64,000 bases of DNA from positions 188,001 to 252,000 of the IMG/VR virus record IMGVR_UViG_3300012582_000005; one strand, written 5' to 3'. The stretch's first letter is position 1. Every line of letters starts with the position of its first letter. Of this stretch, positions 17,289 through 27,578 are shown in pieces. Source of the DNA: a virus. Under the pieces are notes generated by a model. That model was given only the letters and a program-made list of their open reading frames with translations, had not been told where the DNA came from and did no database searches. The position numbers and the translations under genes are program-made.

Positions 17289-19595
17289 TTATTTGTTACT
17301 CCATGGATTAGAGCCTGTTCCTAAATTAAAATCGTCATTATTCCAATTCGTCTTCCATGGATTATTTGATGTTCCTATATTATTAGAGCGTTGTTGCGCT
17401 TTAAATAATACTGAATAATCAGCACCATTTATATTAGGATTTTCTCCTATTTTCTTTTCCATAGCATTTTTAATACTTTCGCTTAAACCATTCATATAGT
17501 TTGACATTAATTCATGTAATAAAGTATTGTCAAATGTTGTTGCTGTTGCGACAATAGTCATTACAGAATCATCGTGTCCACCTGCATCAGCCTCAAACAC
17601 TATATTACCAGATCTAGTTTCTTTCTTAACGAAAGTGGTCATTTCTTTTAAAGTACCTTCCTCATGTATTATAATATCACCAGTTTTAATTCTCTTTTGA
17701 TAATTTCTAACAAAAATATTTTTATTTGTTCTAATTTTCAATCCAATATCTTTCTTAATTGCATCTTCTCTATGTTTATATCTAAAAAATATATGATTGC
17801 TAAATTCATTTCTACCATTCCATAATTCTCTCATATTTGAAATTAATTCACCACCAAATGCATTAACTTCTAATACAACTCCAATATTATTGGAATTAAA
17901 AACTTCAAAAGAGAGTAAATAAAGAATTTCAGCAATTTCACTCACACTCATTATATTACTTTTGAATATTCCAACTTGCTCTAATTTAAACATGTCATAT
18001 AAACATTCAACACTTTTAGGCCACTCATCCATAGGTTTATTCATTATTCTAAAAATATTAATTACAGAAAAATCTTGTCCTAAACCTTCAGATAAATCAA
18101 CAGCCAATACCATATGATAATTACGTACTTGACTCAAATCAAAAATATCTGGCATATCTTTTATCCATGTCAAATCTTCATATTTTAAAAAAGTTCTTCT
18201 GTCTATTTTATCTATTTGTTGATAAACAAATGGAACTTTATCATTTGTTAATTTATCTAATGTCTGAGAGTCAAAAAGTACTTTATTACCATTTGCAAAT
18301 TGAAGATCAAATTCTTGATTAAAATTATCCTCACCACCAATATCTTTTATAGCATCTTCTTTCCAAGATGAAATATCGGCAAAATCTTTTATTCTATATT
18401 TATTATCATCAACTTCATAAATTAAACTTCTAAAATAATTAGAAAGAATATCGTCAGTTTCTTTACCCTTCATTTCTTCTTTTATATATTCTGGTAAGAA
18501 TTCTTTTTTATTTTGTATGTGTATTTCATACTTCATATCTTGTTTAGAATATATCAATTCCGTTTTAAATCCCATATCAGAAATCCATTTATGGAATATA
18601 GTATTATCAATTTTAAATTTTTCACACAAGAATGTATCTAAACGAATATATGTAACATATCTACCAGGTACTTGCCACCAATACACTCTTAATGCATTAT
18701 AATTATTTTTTTCTTTGTCACCCACAGGTTTTTCGGCAGAAGTTAAAATTTTATAAAATAGATTATAACCATTCGGTGTTGATGTAATAATAATCTTTGA
18801 ATTTTTAATTGCTGCAATAGTTGGAAATACAGATCTGTAATAATCCTCTATTATATTTGCTTGTATATGTGCCATCTCGTCAAGAAATATTAGGTCACAA
18901 CTAAAACCGATCGCTGCTGATTTTGTAGCGGCTGCTGTTCTAATTCTACAACCAGTATCAAAAGTTATTTGTGATTGAGTCCAATTTGATACACCTGGTT
19001 TTATAAACCACGGTAATAAATAATAAATAGCTTTAATTTTGTCAACAATTTCAACAACAGTATCAAGTTTATTAGCAACAATCATAATTGTCTTATCGTT
19101 ATTAAAAATAATATAATGAAGAATTGTAATTGCTGCTGAAACAGTTTTTCCAGATTGTCTAGAAGACATAAGGATACTGAATCTATTATTATCATAAAGA
19201 TTTAAAATATCTTTCTGATAATCTCTTAATTTCATTTGACCAATTGATCCATCTTCTCTTTTAATTTTACAATATTTTTCCGAAAAGTATAGTAACCCTG
19301 ACATTTCTGGATTTTTATTACTATCAGTATGTAATGTTCCGCTAAGTACTAATAATATACCATCAGTTGTATAGGTATTAATATACTCGACATTATTAAT
19401 ACCCATCATACATTTCATGTACTCTTCAATTTCTACATCAGTACGCTCAAAAATAATATTCTCTTTTTTTACAAGCTGTAAATTATTAAGCCAATATTTC
19501 TCATGTCTGGGTGTTTTAAATCCTAAGTCTGCTTTATTTTTTATCTCATCTATTGTTTTAGTATTAAATACAAATTTATTTTGATTATCTGCCAT
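17289..19595 (-). CDS. 17: Terminase large subunit, T4 gp17-like
   Basis: 768 residues against about 610 in T4. ATPase: Walker A MSSRQSGKT near 143-151 and Walker B DLIFLDEMAH near 230. RNase H-fold nuclease: VLAVDLSEGLGQDFSVI near 495 (first Asp) and GGHDDSVM near 670. It forms the packaging motor at the portal, cuts concatemers and pumps DNA with ATP. The extra length is an insertion between the ATPase and nuclease parts (about residues 290-440) plus an Asn/Trp-rich tail with two NPWK/NPWS repeats. The gene starts one base inside the preceding endonuclease stop. Confidence 0.93.
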   Translation of the reverse strand: MADNQNKFVFNTKTIDEIKNKADLGFKTPRHEKYWLNNLQLVKKENIIFERTDVEIEEYMKCMMGINNVEYINTYTTDGILLVLSGTLHTDSNKNPEMSGLLYFSEKYCKIKREDGSIGQMKLRDYQKDILNLYDNNRFSILMSSRQSGKTVSAAITILHYIIFNNDKTIMIVANKLDTVVEIVDKIKAIYYLLPWFIKPGVSNWTQSQITFDTGCRIRTAAATKSAAIGFSCDLIFLDEMAHIQANIIEDYYRSVFPTIAAIKNSKIIITSTPNGYNLFYKILTSAEKPVGDKEKNNYNALRVYWWQVPGRYVTYIRLDTFLCEKFKIDNTIFHKWISDMGFKTELIYSKQDMKYEIHIQNKKEFLPEYIKEEMKGKETDDILSNYFRSLIYEVDDNKYRIKDFADISSWKEDAIKDIGGEDNFNQEFDLQFANGNKVLFDSQTLDKLTNDKVPFVYQQIDKIDRRTFLKYEDLTWIKDMPDIFDLSQVRNYHMVLAVDLSEGLGQDFSVINIFRIMNKPMDEWPKSVECLYDMFKLEQVGIFKSNIMSVSEIAEILYLLSFEVFNSNNIGVVLEVNAFGGELISNMRELWNGRNEFSNHIFFRYKHREDAIKKDIGLKIRTNKNIFVRNYQKRIKTGDIIIHEEGTLKEMTTFVKKETRSGNIVFEADAGGHDDSVMTIVATATTFDNTLLHELMSNYMNGLSESIKNAMEKKIGENPNINGADYSVLFKAQQRSNNIGTSNNPWKTNWNNDDFNLGTGSNPWSNK

Positions 19596-20065
19596 TAAAT
19601 TAAATTATTTTTTATAATGGTTTCTACATTAGCCATATCTTTATATGGAATATTAATTAATTTTATATTATTTTTCTTACAAAATTCTACTTTTATAGCA
19701 TCTCTTATTTTAATTATCTTTAAATTATCTTCTCCACCAAATATTTTAATGGGTTTATAATGTTGAAGTCCATTAAATTCAATACATATATTATAATCAG
19801 GTAAATAAAAATCAAACATTAACATTTTTTTATGCACACATTTTTCAAATTTCATTTGTTTTATAAAATTTATTTTTTCCATTATTAATATCTTTTCTAC
19901 TAATAATTCACCTTTTGATAATAAGCAATTTGGACAATTATTCAAAACCTTATCAGTACTTTTAATATATTCAGTTTTATTGTAGCCGTACAAACCATTA
20001 TGGATTATTAAAGATCTTTCTATAAAATTTTTAGTATCATTTTTCTTCATCTTATTATATATCAA
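19595..20065 (-). CDS. Small Vsr-like (PD-(D/E)XK) endonuclease
   Basis: 156 residues. The nuclease core reads GELLVEKILIMEKINFI, MLMFDFYLPDYNICIEFNG, then QHYKPIK and IKLINIPYKD: the E...D...ExN arrangement of Vsr/DUF559-like nucleases. A CPNCLLSKGE zinc-like pair precedes it. Its stop shares one base with the terminase ATG, so it is inserted directly upstream of and coupled to gp17. Probably a small mobile endonuclease. Confidence 0.7.
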   Translation of the reverse strand: MIYNKMKKNDTKNFIERSLIIHNGLYGYNKTEYIKSTDKVLNNCPNCLLSKGELLVEKILIMEKINFIKQMKFEKCVHKKMLMFDFYLPDYNICIEFNGLQHYKPIKIFGGEDNLKIIKIRDAIKVEFCKKNNIKLINIPYKDMANVETIIKNNLI

Positions 20066-20069
20066 AAAA

Positions 20070-20891
20070 TTATAGACTATCTATCAATTCCATTATTTCT
20101 TCATCAGTTAAATTTTCTGATAAATCCTTTCCTCTTTTTACTTTTATCCCTTCTATAAGAGTGGTCATATTATCATCACGATTATTTACATTAGTTCTAT
20201 TTTTGATTTCATTTTTAATATCATGTGATGTTGCAACTATTAAAAAGCCTTTTCTACTTTCTCTTGATATTGGGTGAAGTATAATATAATCGGAATAAAG
20301 TGGGCTATATAAAATATACATGGTATCCCTATTATAATTTACACTATTTGATGTATAAGTACTTTCATTTATTTGAGTAAATGATGTTGGATTTTGTTTA
20401 ATGTACCTTAGTGTGTAGGATGAGTTACTTATACTACTATAGGCTGACCAAAATGATATAGTAGATTCTATATAAAAATGAACATCACTATCATCTAAAT
20501 TAAAATTCATTAAATTTGTTCTAACTCTATTATTTAGACTAAATTTATGTGAATTTGTTTTTGATTTAGTAATATTGTATTCGATTAGAAGATTATTCAG
20601 TGTGTCTTCACTAATATACGAATAGTCGGGATATCTATTTTTAAAATACATAAAATCAGCTAAGACTTTCTTTTTAATATCTTTTTGTTTTTCCCAAATT
20701 TCCAAAGTAACTAACTCAGAAACATATAAACCAAGTTTTCTTAAATCTTTCAATTCATTTATCTTCTCGCTATTATAAGGTGCAAATTCCTTCAACTTTA
20801 GAAAATCTTCTTTAATTATACTATTCATTTTTGTATTTTTTATGAACAGTTTAAATTGTTTTATACTTTTTATTTTAAAAAAATTTCTCAT
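20070..20891 (-). CDS. Unknown protein upstream of terminase block
   Basis: 273 residues; the start could also be the internal Met 22 (MNSIIKEDFLKLKEF). A helical N-terminal half, then a Ser/Tyr/Thr-rich middle (SFWSAYSSISNSSYTLRYIK) and an acidic end (LSENLTDEEIMELIDSL). Divergent from the tail sheath gene, with 130 bases of AT-rich DNA between. No family recognised. Confidence 0.6.
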   Translation of the reverse strand: MRNFFKIKSIKQFKLFIKNTKMNSIIKEDFLKLKEFAPYNSEKINELKDLRKLGLYVSELVTLEIWEKQKDIKKKVLADFMYFKNRYPDYSYISEDTLNNLLIEYNITKSKTNSHKFSLNNRVRTNLMNFNLDDSDVHFYIESTISFWSAYSSISNSSYTLRYIKQNPTSFTQINESTYTSNSVNYNRDTMYILYSPLYSDYIILHPISRESRKGFLIVATSHDIKNEIKNRTNVNNRDDNMTTLIEGIKVKRGKDLSENLTDEEIMELIDSL

Positions 20892-20993
20892 ATATCTATT
20901 ATTTTACACAGTATTATACTACGCATTAAGGATAAGTTTGAATAAGTACCCTATTAAAAATGATTATATTGATATTTTTGGCATATAGATTTT

Positions 20994-21004
20994 AATATAT
21001 AAAC
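20994..21004 (+). promoter_or_regulatory. AT-rich late-promoter-like element before the sheath gene
   Basis: AATATATAAAC lies about 28 bases upstream of the sheath ATG, the same spacing as in front of protease, capsid, tube and the gene at 28227. Weak alone; the fixed spacing is the argument. Confidence 0.35.
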
Positions 21005-21023
21005 AAAATAAAGTATCATTATA

Positions 21024-24000
21024 ATGGCTAACATTAATATTGCAGATTTTAAAAGACCTGGTATTTATATCAGGGAAATTGATGCCTCAGTTAGACAGAT
21101 TCCTGCGCAAACTACATTAATAAATCTTGTTCCTGGCTTTTCTAGAAAAGGACCTGTAAATAGACCTATTTTCATAGAAAATCCACAACAGTTGATTGAA
21201 ATTTTTGGAGACATTGATAGATTTTTAGAGAAAAAAGGCTGTTTTTTCCATAGAACTATTCTTAACATTTTAGGTAATGGTCCAGTGTGGGCATTAAACT
21301 TATTAAAAACAGATGACGATTTAGATTTATTAGAATGGAAGACTGTTTCTGTTGCATCAAATGTTGCTAATGATATTGTTAAAAAATCTGCTTATTCAAA
21401 ATTTTTCAATAAATCTGATTTCTGGTATAGAGACACTGATTCTTTCTTGTCAGTAGCAAAAGAGAATATAACTGATAATAGACATATCTTTCATATTACA
21501 AATATGAGTGATAGAAAAGTTTCTGTTTTCTTATTTAAATCTACTGCAAGAGGTTATGATGAAACATTAGAAGTTTGGTATGGTGGAAAATCAAAAGTTC
21601 CGCCTTATTTACATCCATCGGATTTAGCATCGGATTACGTTGTTTCTATGCTTGTCGTTTCGGGTGATTGGTCAGATTATAAAACATTATCAGTAGATAC
21701 TAAATGGTCAAGATATTTTAATCCAAATGGTTTGAGAAAAGATCAAATAGCTAATTTCTATAATGATCCATCAGTAAATGTATTAAAAATATATTCAGAT
21801 TTATCAATAATACCTTATTTCAAAGCAGAAGCTAACAATGCTAATAGTAGAGATATTTTCATTGAAACTGTAGTTAATAGAGATACTGATACTACTGGTG
21901 TTTTTGTAGCATATGATATTGATGCTGTAGAAGGATCTGATTATTCAAAAGGTTTATTGGACTTAATTGGTTCTAATTTAGTTGATGAAGATACTGAAAC
22001 AATTGAATATTTATCTTATAAAGAATCTATTAGTGAAAATTTAACATTTACCGAACAAGTTCTTGATAGAGCTGGAAATGCATTTGGACACGAAGGCGTT
22101 AATCATGAAGGTAAAATATTAAGTTCTTTAGCTTTTACAGATTTTCTAATTACTACAGGAGTTAATTCTTCTGAAATTAATTTAATTCCAACATCTCTTA
22201 ATTATATATTAAGTGGTGTTAAAGTCAACGCTTTAAATAATAGTATTTTAGTTAATGATGTTGTAATTGGAAAAATTAGAAAAGATACTTTATACTTTGA
22301 TGCTAATGGTAATTTAGGTGTTGAGCATGGATTCGAGGTGTCTAATCAAACACAATGGGATGATGTGCCATTAAAACCACTTGCATCAGGTGTTCTACCT
22401 GTAGCAATAGTTTATATAGGTAGCCAAGGTTCTAGTGGTACATTAAGTATTACCGCGCCAATACAAGTATTAGGTGCAATTGATTTCGAAGTATCAAATG
22501 GTACAAACTCTGCTGATATATTGATAAGTTATGGTATTAATAACGCATCTTCTAATGTAATAGAATTTGTATTTACAGGTACTAAAAATTCTGATAGTGA
22601 TTTTAACTATAGAAAAACTAGATTATTAGCAATATTCAATCAATTACAATCTAAATTAAAAGCAGGTATTTCTATAATTAAAAATGTATCTAATCAAAAG
22701 ATAATTCTTACTGATATTACATTTGGAACAGATGGTTCTGATAATAAAAGTGTAACAATTGTTGTTGCACCATCAATTAATATTAACACAAGCACTTCAG
22801 GTACACCTGAGATTTTCTTTGTGGACGATGAATTAACATTTAGATCTAGCACTGGTGATCCAGCTGGTACTAAAACTGAGCCTACATCATCATCTTCTGG
22901 ATATGGTGTTGTTTCTTCTAATTCATCTCTATATAAATCATATAAAGATGGTATGATTAATTCTGGTGATTATTTCTTCCCTAACTTATATTTCCATGAG
23001 TTCCCCGACGTTGAGTTCAAAAGAGTGAGTGGTAATGATATAATTACATTATATTATAATGATGCTGATAGCATTGTTCATGGATTAATGTCTGGAAAAA
23101 TAAGATTATTCGGTTCAGTTGGTAATGATCAAATATTCACTGTTCTTAACATGACATTAACAGATACTAATACTTCATCACAACCATTATATAATTTTAA
23201 CGGAAGAACATACAACTTAAAATTAGACATTATTGTAAATGAATTAATAAAAACTGAAGCAGTATTAAATGGTAATGTTACTATTCATGGTGCTAATGAT
23301 TCCGATATAACATATTTGAAAATGTATTTTATTGGGAGTAATTTAACAGTACAATATTCTGATAAATTATTTAATCCTGTTACTATATCAGACACATTCA
23401 ATCTCGAATCAATAAAAATATTCTCTAAGAGAAATAATTTTAAAGAAAGTTTAGAAATAGAAGCTGTATTAGCAACTAATAAAGTTTTAATCAATAGCGC
23501 TAGATATAATGGTGTTAAAATTGGCGATTATTTACAAGCATTTGTTAATGATGATTTATTACAAACAGGTGAAATTGGTAAAAAGCTCACAAGAATAGTA
23601 GGTAAAAAACTTTATGCTGCTGATCCAACATTAGTTGAAATTACAACTGATGCTCAAATTGATGTATTATCATTTGGTGCTGATTTGCAAACATTCAGAT
23701 TTACAGCTATGGAATCTTATGTAAATACATATAATGCTATAGTTTTAGGTGGATTTAAAATGAGGGCTGATTCAATGCCTGATAATTCCGAGAAAAGACA
23801 AAGTGATATTCTTGATGTTCTTGCACCAGGAACTCCTTTATCAAAAGGATTAATTAATAGAAATAAAATTACTTGGAGATATTTAGTAGATCCATGGAGC
23901 AATGGTTTAACATCAAATTCAAAACAACAATTAGTTGATCTTTGTGGTGATAAATTAACATGTTTTGGTATATTAAATATGCCATCTGCTAAAGCATTTA

Positions 24001-24770
24001 AAAATAGTACATCTACTATATTTATAAATTCTGATAAAACTTTAAATACTGAATTCATAAGATTAGGTGGTGATCCTGAGTCGAGTCCATCATTCTTATA
24101 TGAATTCGGACAAGGTAAAGGTCAATCAAACGTAGGTTATTTCTTCCCGCACGTTTCACTTGATGATAATGGTAGACCAATAGATGTACCACCATCTTCA
24201 TTTGTTGCTAATACATTTATGAGAAAACATATAATAAGATTAGCATCTGTTAAACCTTGGACTGTTGCAGCGGGTTTAACAAATGGATTCTTAACGGGTT
24301 TCGGAAATGTTGAAATGGACTTAACTCCAGATGACATTGAAAATTTAAACTTAATGAATGCTAACCCTATTGTTTATAAAATGAACAGAGGATTTTGTAT
24401 AGAAACTGATAATACTGCACAAGTTTCTCCACGTTCAGCATTATCTTACATTCACGTGAGAGAAGTGTTAGTAGAACTTGAAGAAGAATTATACCAAATG
24501 TTATTAACTTATCAATGGAGATTTAACACTAAAGATGTTAGAGAAGAAATTAAAGCTAAAGCTGATGCTATCTGTCAAAGATATGTTAGAGATAATGGTT
24601 TATACGATTTCTTCAACGTAATAGACGAAACAAACAATACTCCTGATATTATAGATGCACAAATTGGCGTGCTTGATACTTTTGTAGAACCAGTAAAAAG
24701 TATGGGAATTATTGTTAACAACATCACAATATTAAAAACTGGTGATATTGCAGCGGGTGGTTTTAGATAA
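21024..24770 (+). CDS. 18: Tail sheath protein, T4 gp18-like, enlarged
   Basis: 1248 residues, nearly twice T4 gp18 (about 660). The N-terminal sheath domain shows FKRPGIYIREIDASVRQIP and NLVPGFSRKGPVN. The conserved C-terminal contractile core is present: KITWRYLVDP, VKPWTVAAGLTNG, an ELYQMLLTYQWRFNTKDVR helix and NNITILKTGDIAAGGF. The extra mass lies between about residues 280 and 860 and is Ser/Thr/Asn/Asp-rich, consistent with added beta-domains on the outer face of the sheath (inference). It contracts to drive the tube through the envelope. A terminator follows immediately. Confidence 0.9.
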   Translation: MANINIADFKRPGIYIREIDASVRQIPAQTTLINLVPGFSRKGPVNRPIFIENPQQLIEIFGDIDRFLEKKGCFFHRTILNILGNGPVWALNLLKTDDDLDLLEWKTVSVASNVANDIVKKSAYSKFFNKSDFWYRDTDSFLSVAKENITDNRHIFHITNMSDRKVSVFLFKSTARGYDETLEVWYGGKSKVPPYLHPSDLASDYVVSMLVVSGDWSDYKTLSVDTKWSRYFNPNGLRKDQIANFYNDPSVNVLKIYSDLSIIPYFKAEANNANSRDIFIETVVNRDTDTTGVFVAYDIDAVEGSDYSKGLLDLIGSNLVDEDTETIEYLSYKESISENLTFTEQVLDRAGNAFGHEGVNHEGKILSSLAFTDFLITTGVNSSEINLIPTSLNYILSGVKVNALNNSILVNDVVIGKIRKDTLYFDANGNLGVEHGFEVSNQTQWDDVPLKPLASGVLPVAIVYIGSQGSSGTLSITAPIQVLGAIDFEVSNGTNSADILISYGINNASSNVIEFVFTGTKNSDSDFNYRKTRLLAIFNQLQSKLKAGISIIKNVSNQKIILTDITFGTDGSDNKSVTIVVAPSININTSTSGTPEIFFVDDELTFRSSTGDPAGTKTEPTSSSSGYGVVSSNSSLYKSYKDGMINSGDYFFPNLYFHEFPDVEFKRVSGNDIITLYYNDADSIVHGLMSGKIRLFGSVGNDQIFTVLNMTLTDTNTSSQPLYNFNGRTYNLKLDIIVNELIKTEAVLNGNVTIHGANDSDITYLKMYFIGSNLTVQYSDKLFNPVTISDTFNLESIKIFSKRNNFKESLEIEAVLATNKVLINSARYNGVKIGDYLQAFVNDDLLQTGEIGKKLTRIVGKKLYAADPTLVEITTDAQIDVLSFGADLQTFRFTAMESYVNTYNAIVLGGFKMRADSMPDNSEKRQSDILDVLAPGTPLSKGLINRNKITWRYLVDPWSNGLTSNSKQQLVDLCGDKLTCFGILNMPSAKAFKNSTSTIFINSDKTLNTEFIRLGGDPESSPSFLYEFGQGKGQSNVGYFFPHVSLDDNGRPIDVPPSSFVANTFMRKHIIRLASVKPWTVAAGLTNGFLTGFGNVEMDLTPDDIENLNLMNANPIVYKMNRGFCIETDNTAQVSPRSALSYIHVREVLVELEEELYQMLLTYQWRFNTKDVREEIKAKADAICQRYVRDNGLYDFFNVIDETNNTPDIIDAQIGVLDTFVEPVKSMGIIVNNITILKTGDIAAGGFR

Positions 24771-24778
24771 ATTCAAAT

Positions 24779-24810
24779 AAAGGGGAATAATTTATATTCC
24801 CCTTTATTTT
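24779..24810. terminator. Intrinsic terminator after tail sheath
   Basis: AAAGGGGAATA pairs with TATTCCCCTTT around a 5-base loop, followed by a T-rich tract. An 11-bp stem makes this one of the strongest terminators in the window. Confidence 0.88.
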
Positions 24811-24846
24811 TAAAACTTTTTATTAATAACATAATATAATATTATT

Positions 24847-26688
24847 ATGACTACAAAAGAATTTTTAGATCAACCTGATAACAATGGTAAACTATCAAAA
24901 GAAAAATGGATTTTAACCAATAATAAAGATGCTTATGATGAAATCATAAATTATACAAAAATCTATGATTTGTATGAAATTCCATTTAAAGAGCGAGTTT
25001 ATCTGTATATACACGATTTAAAAACTGTAGGAGTTTGTAATAATTCTAAATGCAACAATAAAACAAATTTCAAAAATAAAACTTTAGGATATTTAAGGTA
25101 TTGTTCTAATAAATGTCAAAGTTCTTCTGATGAAATAATGAATAAGAGGAAAAATACCAATATTGAAAAATATGGTGTTGAATATGCGATTTTTAATGAA
25201 GATAAGATGATGATGTTTAAATCTAAATTAGAAAATAGAACACAGGATGAACAAACTGAAATAAATGAAAAAAGAAAATCTACAAATTTAATTAATTTTG
25301 GATATGATAATCCTAGTAAAAATCCAGATTTTGTAGAAAAAAGAATAAATTCTTTTAAATTAAATATTGATAGTTGGAAAGAATCTTATAAAAATACTAG
25401 TAATGAAAAGTACGGTGTTGAACATCCCTGGTCAAACAAAAATATTTACGAAAAATGTAAGATAACCAGTAAAAAATTATATGGTGTTGAATATCCCATG
25501 TTGAATGATGGGATAAAGAAAAAATCTATTATTAATAGAGCTAAAAGTGTTGAAAATTTTAGAATAAACTTTAGAAACACTTTTAATTTAAAATTAATAG
25601 AAAAAATGAAAACTGTCTATAATATAGACATATCAAATATAAATAGAGGTATTTATAATAGTAATAATTATAGTATTTTTTTCGACATTACTAATAATAG
25701 TAGATGTGAACATAAATCTTTCAGAATTTCATTAGGATTATTTTTAAATAGATTTAAAGATATGCATGCATTATGTACAGTGTGTAATAATCCTAAAAGT
25801 TCTTCAGATTTTGAATTAAAAGTATTGGAATATGTCAAATCAATTTACAATGGTGAAATTATATCAAGTAATAGGAGTATTATAAAACCTAAAGAATTGG
25901 ACATTTATATACCTGAATTAAATATTGCCATTGAATGTAATGGTATGTATTACCACAATGAGGATTTTAAAAGTACGCAATATCATATAAATAAATTTAA
26001 ACATTGTAGAGAACTTGGTATTAAATTAATACAAATATGGCAAGATGAGTGGAATAATAAAAAAGATATTATAATGTCTAGATTACATAATTTATTATGT
26101 AAAAGTAATGAAAAAATTTGGGCAAGAAAAACAATAATTAGAGAACTTAATAATAATCAATATAGAAAATTTCTAGAGGAAAATCATATTCAAGGATATG
26201 CGCATAGTAAATATAAATATGGATTATTTTATAATGATGAACTTGTGTCAATTATGTCATTTTGTGGTTTAAGAAAATTTATGAATCATGAAAGAGTGGA
26301 GGGTAATTTTGAATTAATAAGATTTTGTAATAAAAAATACACAACCGTAGTTGGTGGAGCATCCAAGTTATTTAAACATTTTTTAAATGCGGTAGAAGTT
26401 AAGCGTATAATATCATACTCTGATAATAATTGGGGAGTTGGTTTTTATGCAAATTTAGGTTTTGATGACAATGGTGTTACAAAACCTGGTTATTATTATA
26501 TAGATGCATATATGAAAAGGCATCATAGATTTAATTTTTTTAAAGGTAAATTAATTAAAATGGGATTTGATCCGAAATTAACAGAAGAGCAAATTATGTC
26601 TGATATTAGTATGTATAGGTATTGGAATTCTGGAAATATTAAATGGGTGTGGGAAAGAGATGAAATTATTATACAACCGAGTGCATAA
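24847..26688 (+). CDS. Homing endonuclease-like protein with Vsr/PD-(D/E)XK-type domain (copy 2)
   Basis: 613 residues, same architecture as 1185-2861. N-terminal cysteines (VCNNSKCNNK, YCSNKCQSS) are followed by four KYGVE-type repeats (EKYGVEYAIFNED, NFGYDNPSKN, KYGVEHPWSNKN, LYGVEYPMLND). The nuclease core is SDFELKVLEYVK, ELDIYIPELNIAIECNG and KLIQIWQDEW. The acetyltransferase-like C-terminus has GLFYNDELVSIMSFCG and VVGGASKLFKHF. It is inserted between sheath and tube genes after the sheath terminator. Probably an active mobile element since the frame is intact. Confidence 0.77.
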   Translation: MTTKEFLDQPDNNGKLSKEKWILTNNKDAYDEIINYTKIYDLYEIPFKERVYLYIHDLKTVGVCNNSKCNNKTNFKNKTLGYLRYCSNKCQSSSDEIMNKRKNTNIEKYGVEYAIFNEDKMMMFKSKLENRTQDEQTEINEKRKSTNLINFGYDNPSKNPDFVEKRINSFKLNIDSWKESYKNTSNEKYGVEHPWSNKNIYEKCKITSKKLYGVEYPMLNDGIKKKSIINRAKSVENFRINFRNTFNLKLIEKMKTVYNIDISNINRGIYNSNNYSIFFDITNNSRCEHKSFRISLGLFLNRFKDMHALCTVCNNPKSSSDFELKVLEYVKSIYNGEIISSNRSIIKPKELDIYIPELNIAIECNGMYYHNEDFKSTQYHINKFKHCRELGIKLIQIWQDEWNNKKDIIMSRLHNLLCKSNEKIWARKTIIRELNNNQYRKFLEENHIQGYAHSKYKYGLFYNDELVSIMSFCGLRKFMNHERVEGNFELIRFCNKKYTTVVGGASKLFKHFLNAVEVKRIISYSDNNWGVGFYANLGFDDNGVTKPGYYYIDAYMKRHHRFNFFKGKLIKMGFDPKLTEEQIMSDISMYRYWNSGNIKWVWERDEIIIQPSA

Positions 26689-26718
26689 TAGACTTTTGTT
26701 ATTTTCTATATTATTCGT

Positions 26719-27267
26719 TCACATTAATAATGAGAAAATCTTAAAATTTCTATCAAGTGATAATATTTCCGACACAATTTCTTTATCAATATTTCTATAA
26801 CTATTATTCTTTATTTTTTTAATCCTCTCATTATTTATTTGTTCCCATGATGAATGACAATTAAAAGTATTGATATAATTAAATATGTGCATTTGTATAT
26901 CAAATTCAATCATTTTAAATAAATCATAGAATTCTTTATTGATATAATTGTCTAACATGTTATCTAAATCTTCGTATCTAATAGAAAATTCATCTTTGTT
27001 TAAATGGAACTTAGTAAAATTTCTAACTAAATAAAATTCGATATTCAATTTTTTAAAAATAGGTATTATAAGCTTTATTGCTTTTTTATGTATTATAGAA
27101 AAATCTAAATAAACTACATTCTCTGTTATTCTAGCTAATGGTAGTAATGCTATATTACTAATGTATAACATATTTTTATTTGTATGATATTTTTTAAATG
27201 TAAAACTACCATTTGGATTTTCTAACCAAAATATAATAAAATCTTCAAAGCTATAAAACTCCTTCAT
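26719..27267 (-). CDS. Unknown protein (182 residues)
   Basis: Starts MKEFYSFEDFIIFWLENPNG. Acidic and aromatic-rich, no clear motif. Overlaps the upstream 89-residue gene by 17 bases on the same strand. The pair is antisense to the surrounding tail genes and may belong to an inserted accessory cassette with the adjacent endonuclease. Confidence 0.6.
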   Translation of the reverse strand: MKEFYSFEDFIIFWLENPNGSFTFKKYHTNKNMLYISNIALLPLARITENVVYLDFSIIHKKAIKLIIPIFKKLNIEFYLVRNFTKFHLNKDEFSIRYEDLDNMLDNYINKEFYDLFKMIEFDIQMHIFNYINTFNCHSSWEQINNERIKKIKNNSYRNIDKEIVSEILSLDRNFKIFSLLM

Positions 27268-27520
27268 ATTTTAATGTGTTAATAAATTCTTGTTTATGTG
27301 ATGTTCTATAATACTTATTATCCCACCTCCACTTATTTTTATACTTAGAAACAGTTGTTTTATATAAGTGATGCGTTGGTGTTCCTATTAAATTATACCA
27401 TTTTATAGTATGTACACAGAAGTGTGGGTAATAGACATAAAACTGATAAATTCTTGAGTTTTTGAGTCTTTTAAGCACTTTTTTATCTTCTGTATGTCTT
27501 CTCCAACATCTATCTCGCAT
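27251..27520 (-). CDS. Small basic Trp/Tyr/His-rich protein, unknown
   Basis: 89 residues, very basic, with many aromatic residues and histidines (RDRCWRRHTEDKKVLKRL, YYPHFCVHTIKWYN, NKWRWDNKYYR). Possibly nucleic-acid binding. Overlaps the next gene by 17 bases. No family recognised. Confidence 0.55.
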   Translation of the reverse strand: MRDRCWRRHTEDKKVLKRLKNSRIYQFYVYYPHFCVHTIKWYNLIGTPTHHLYKTTVSKYKNKWRWDNKYYRTSHKQEFINTLKYEGVL

Positions 27521-27578
27521 CCTTTCTTTTTTCCGATTTCGATACTTTATATATAATTAAAATTAAAATGTTTTAAAT

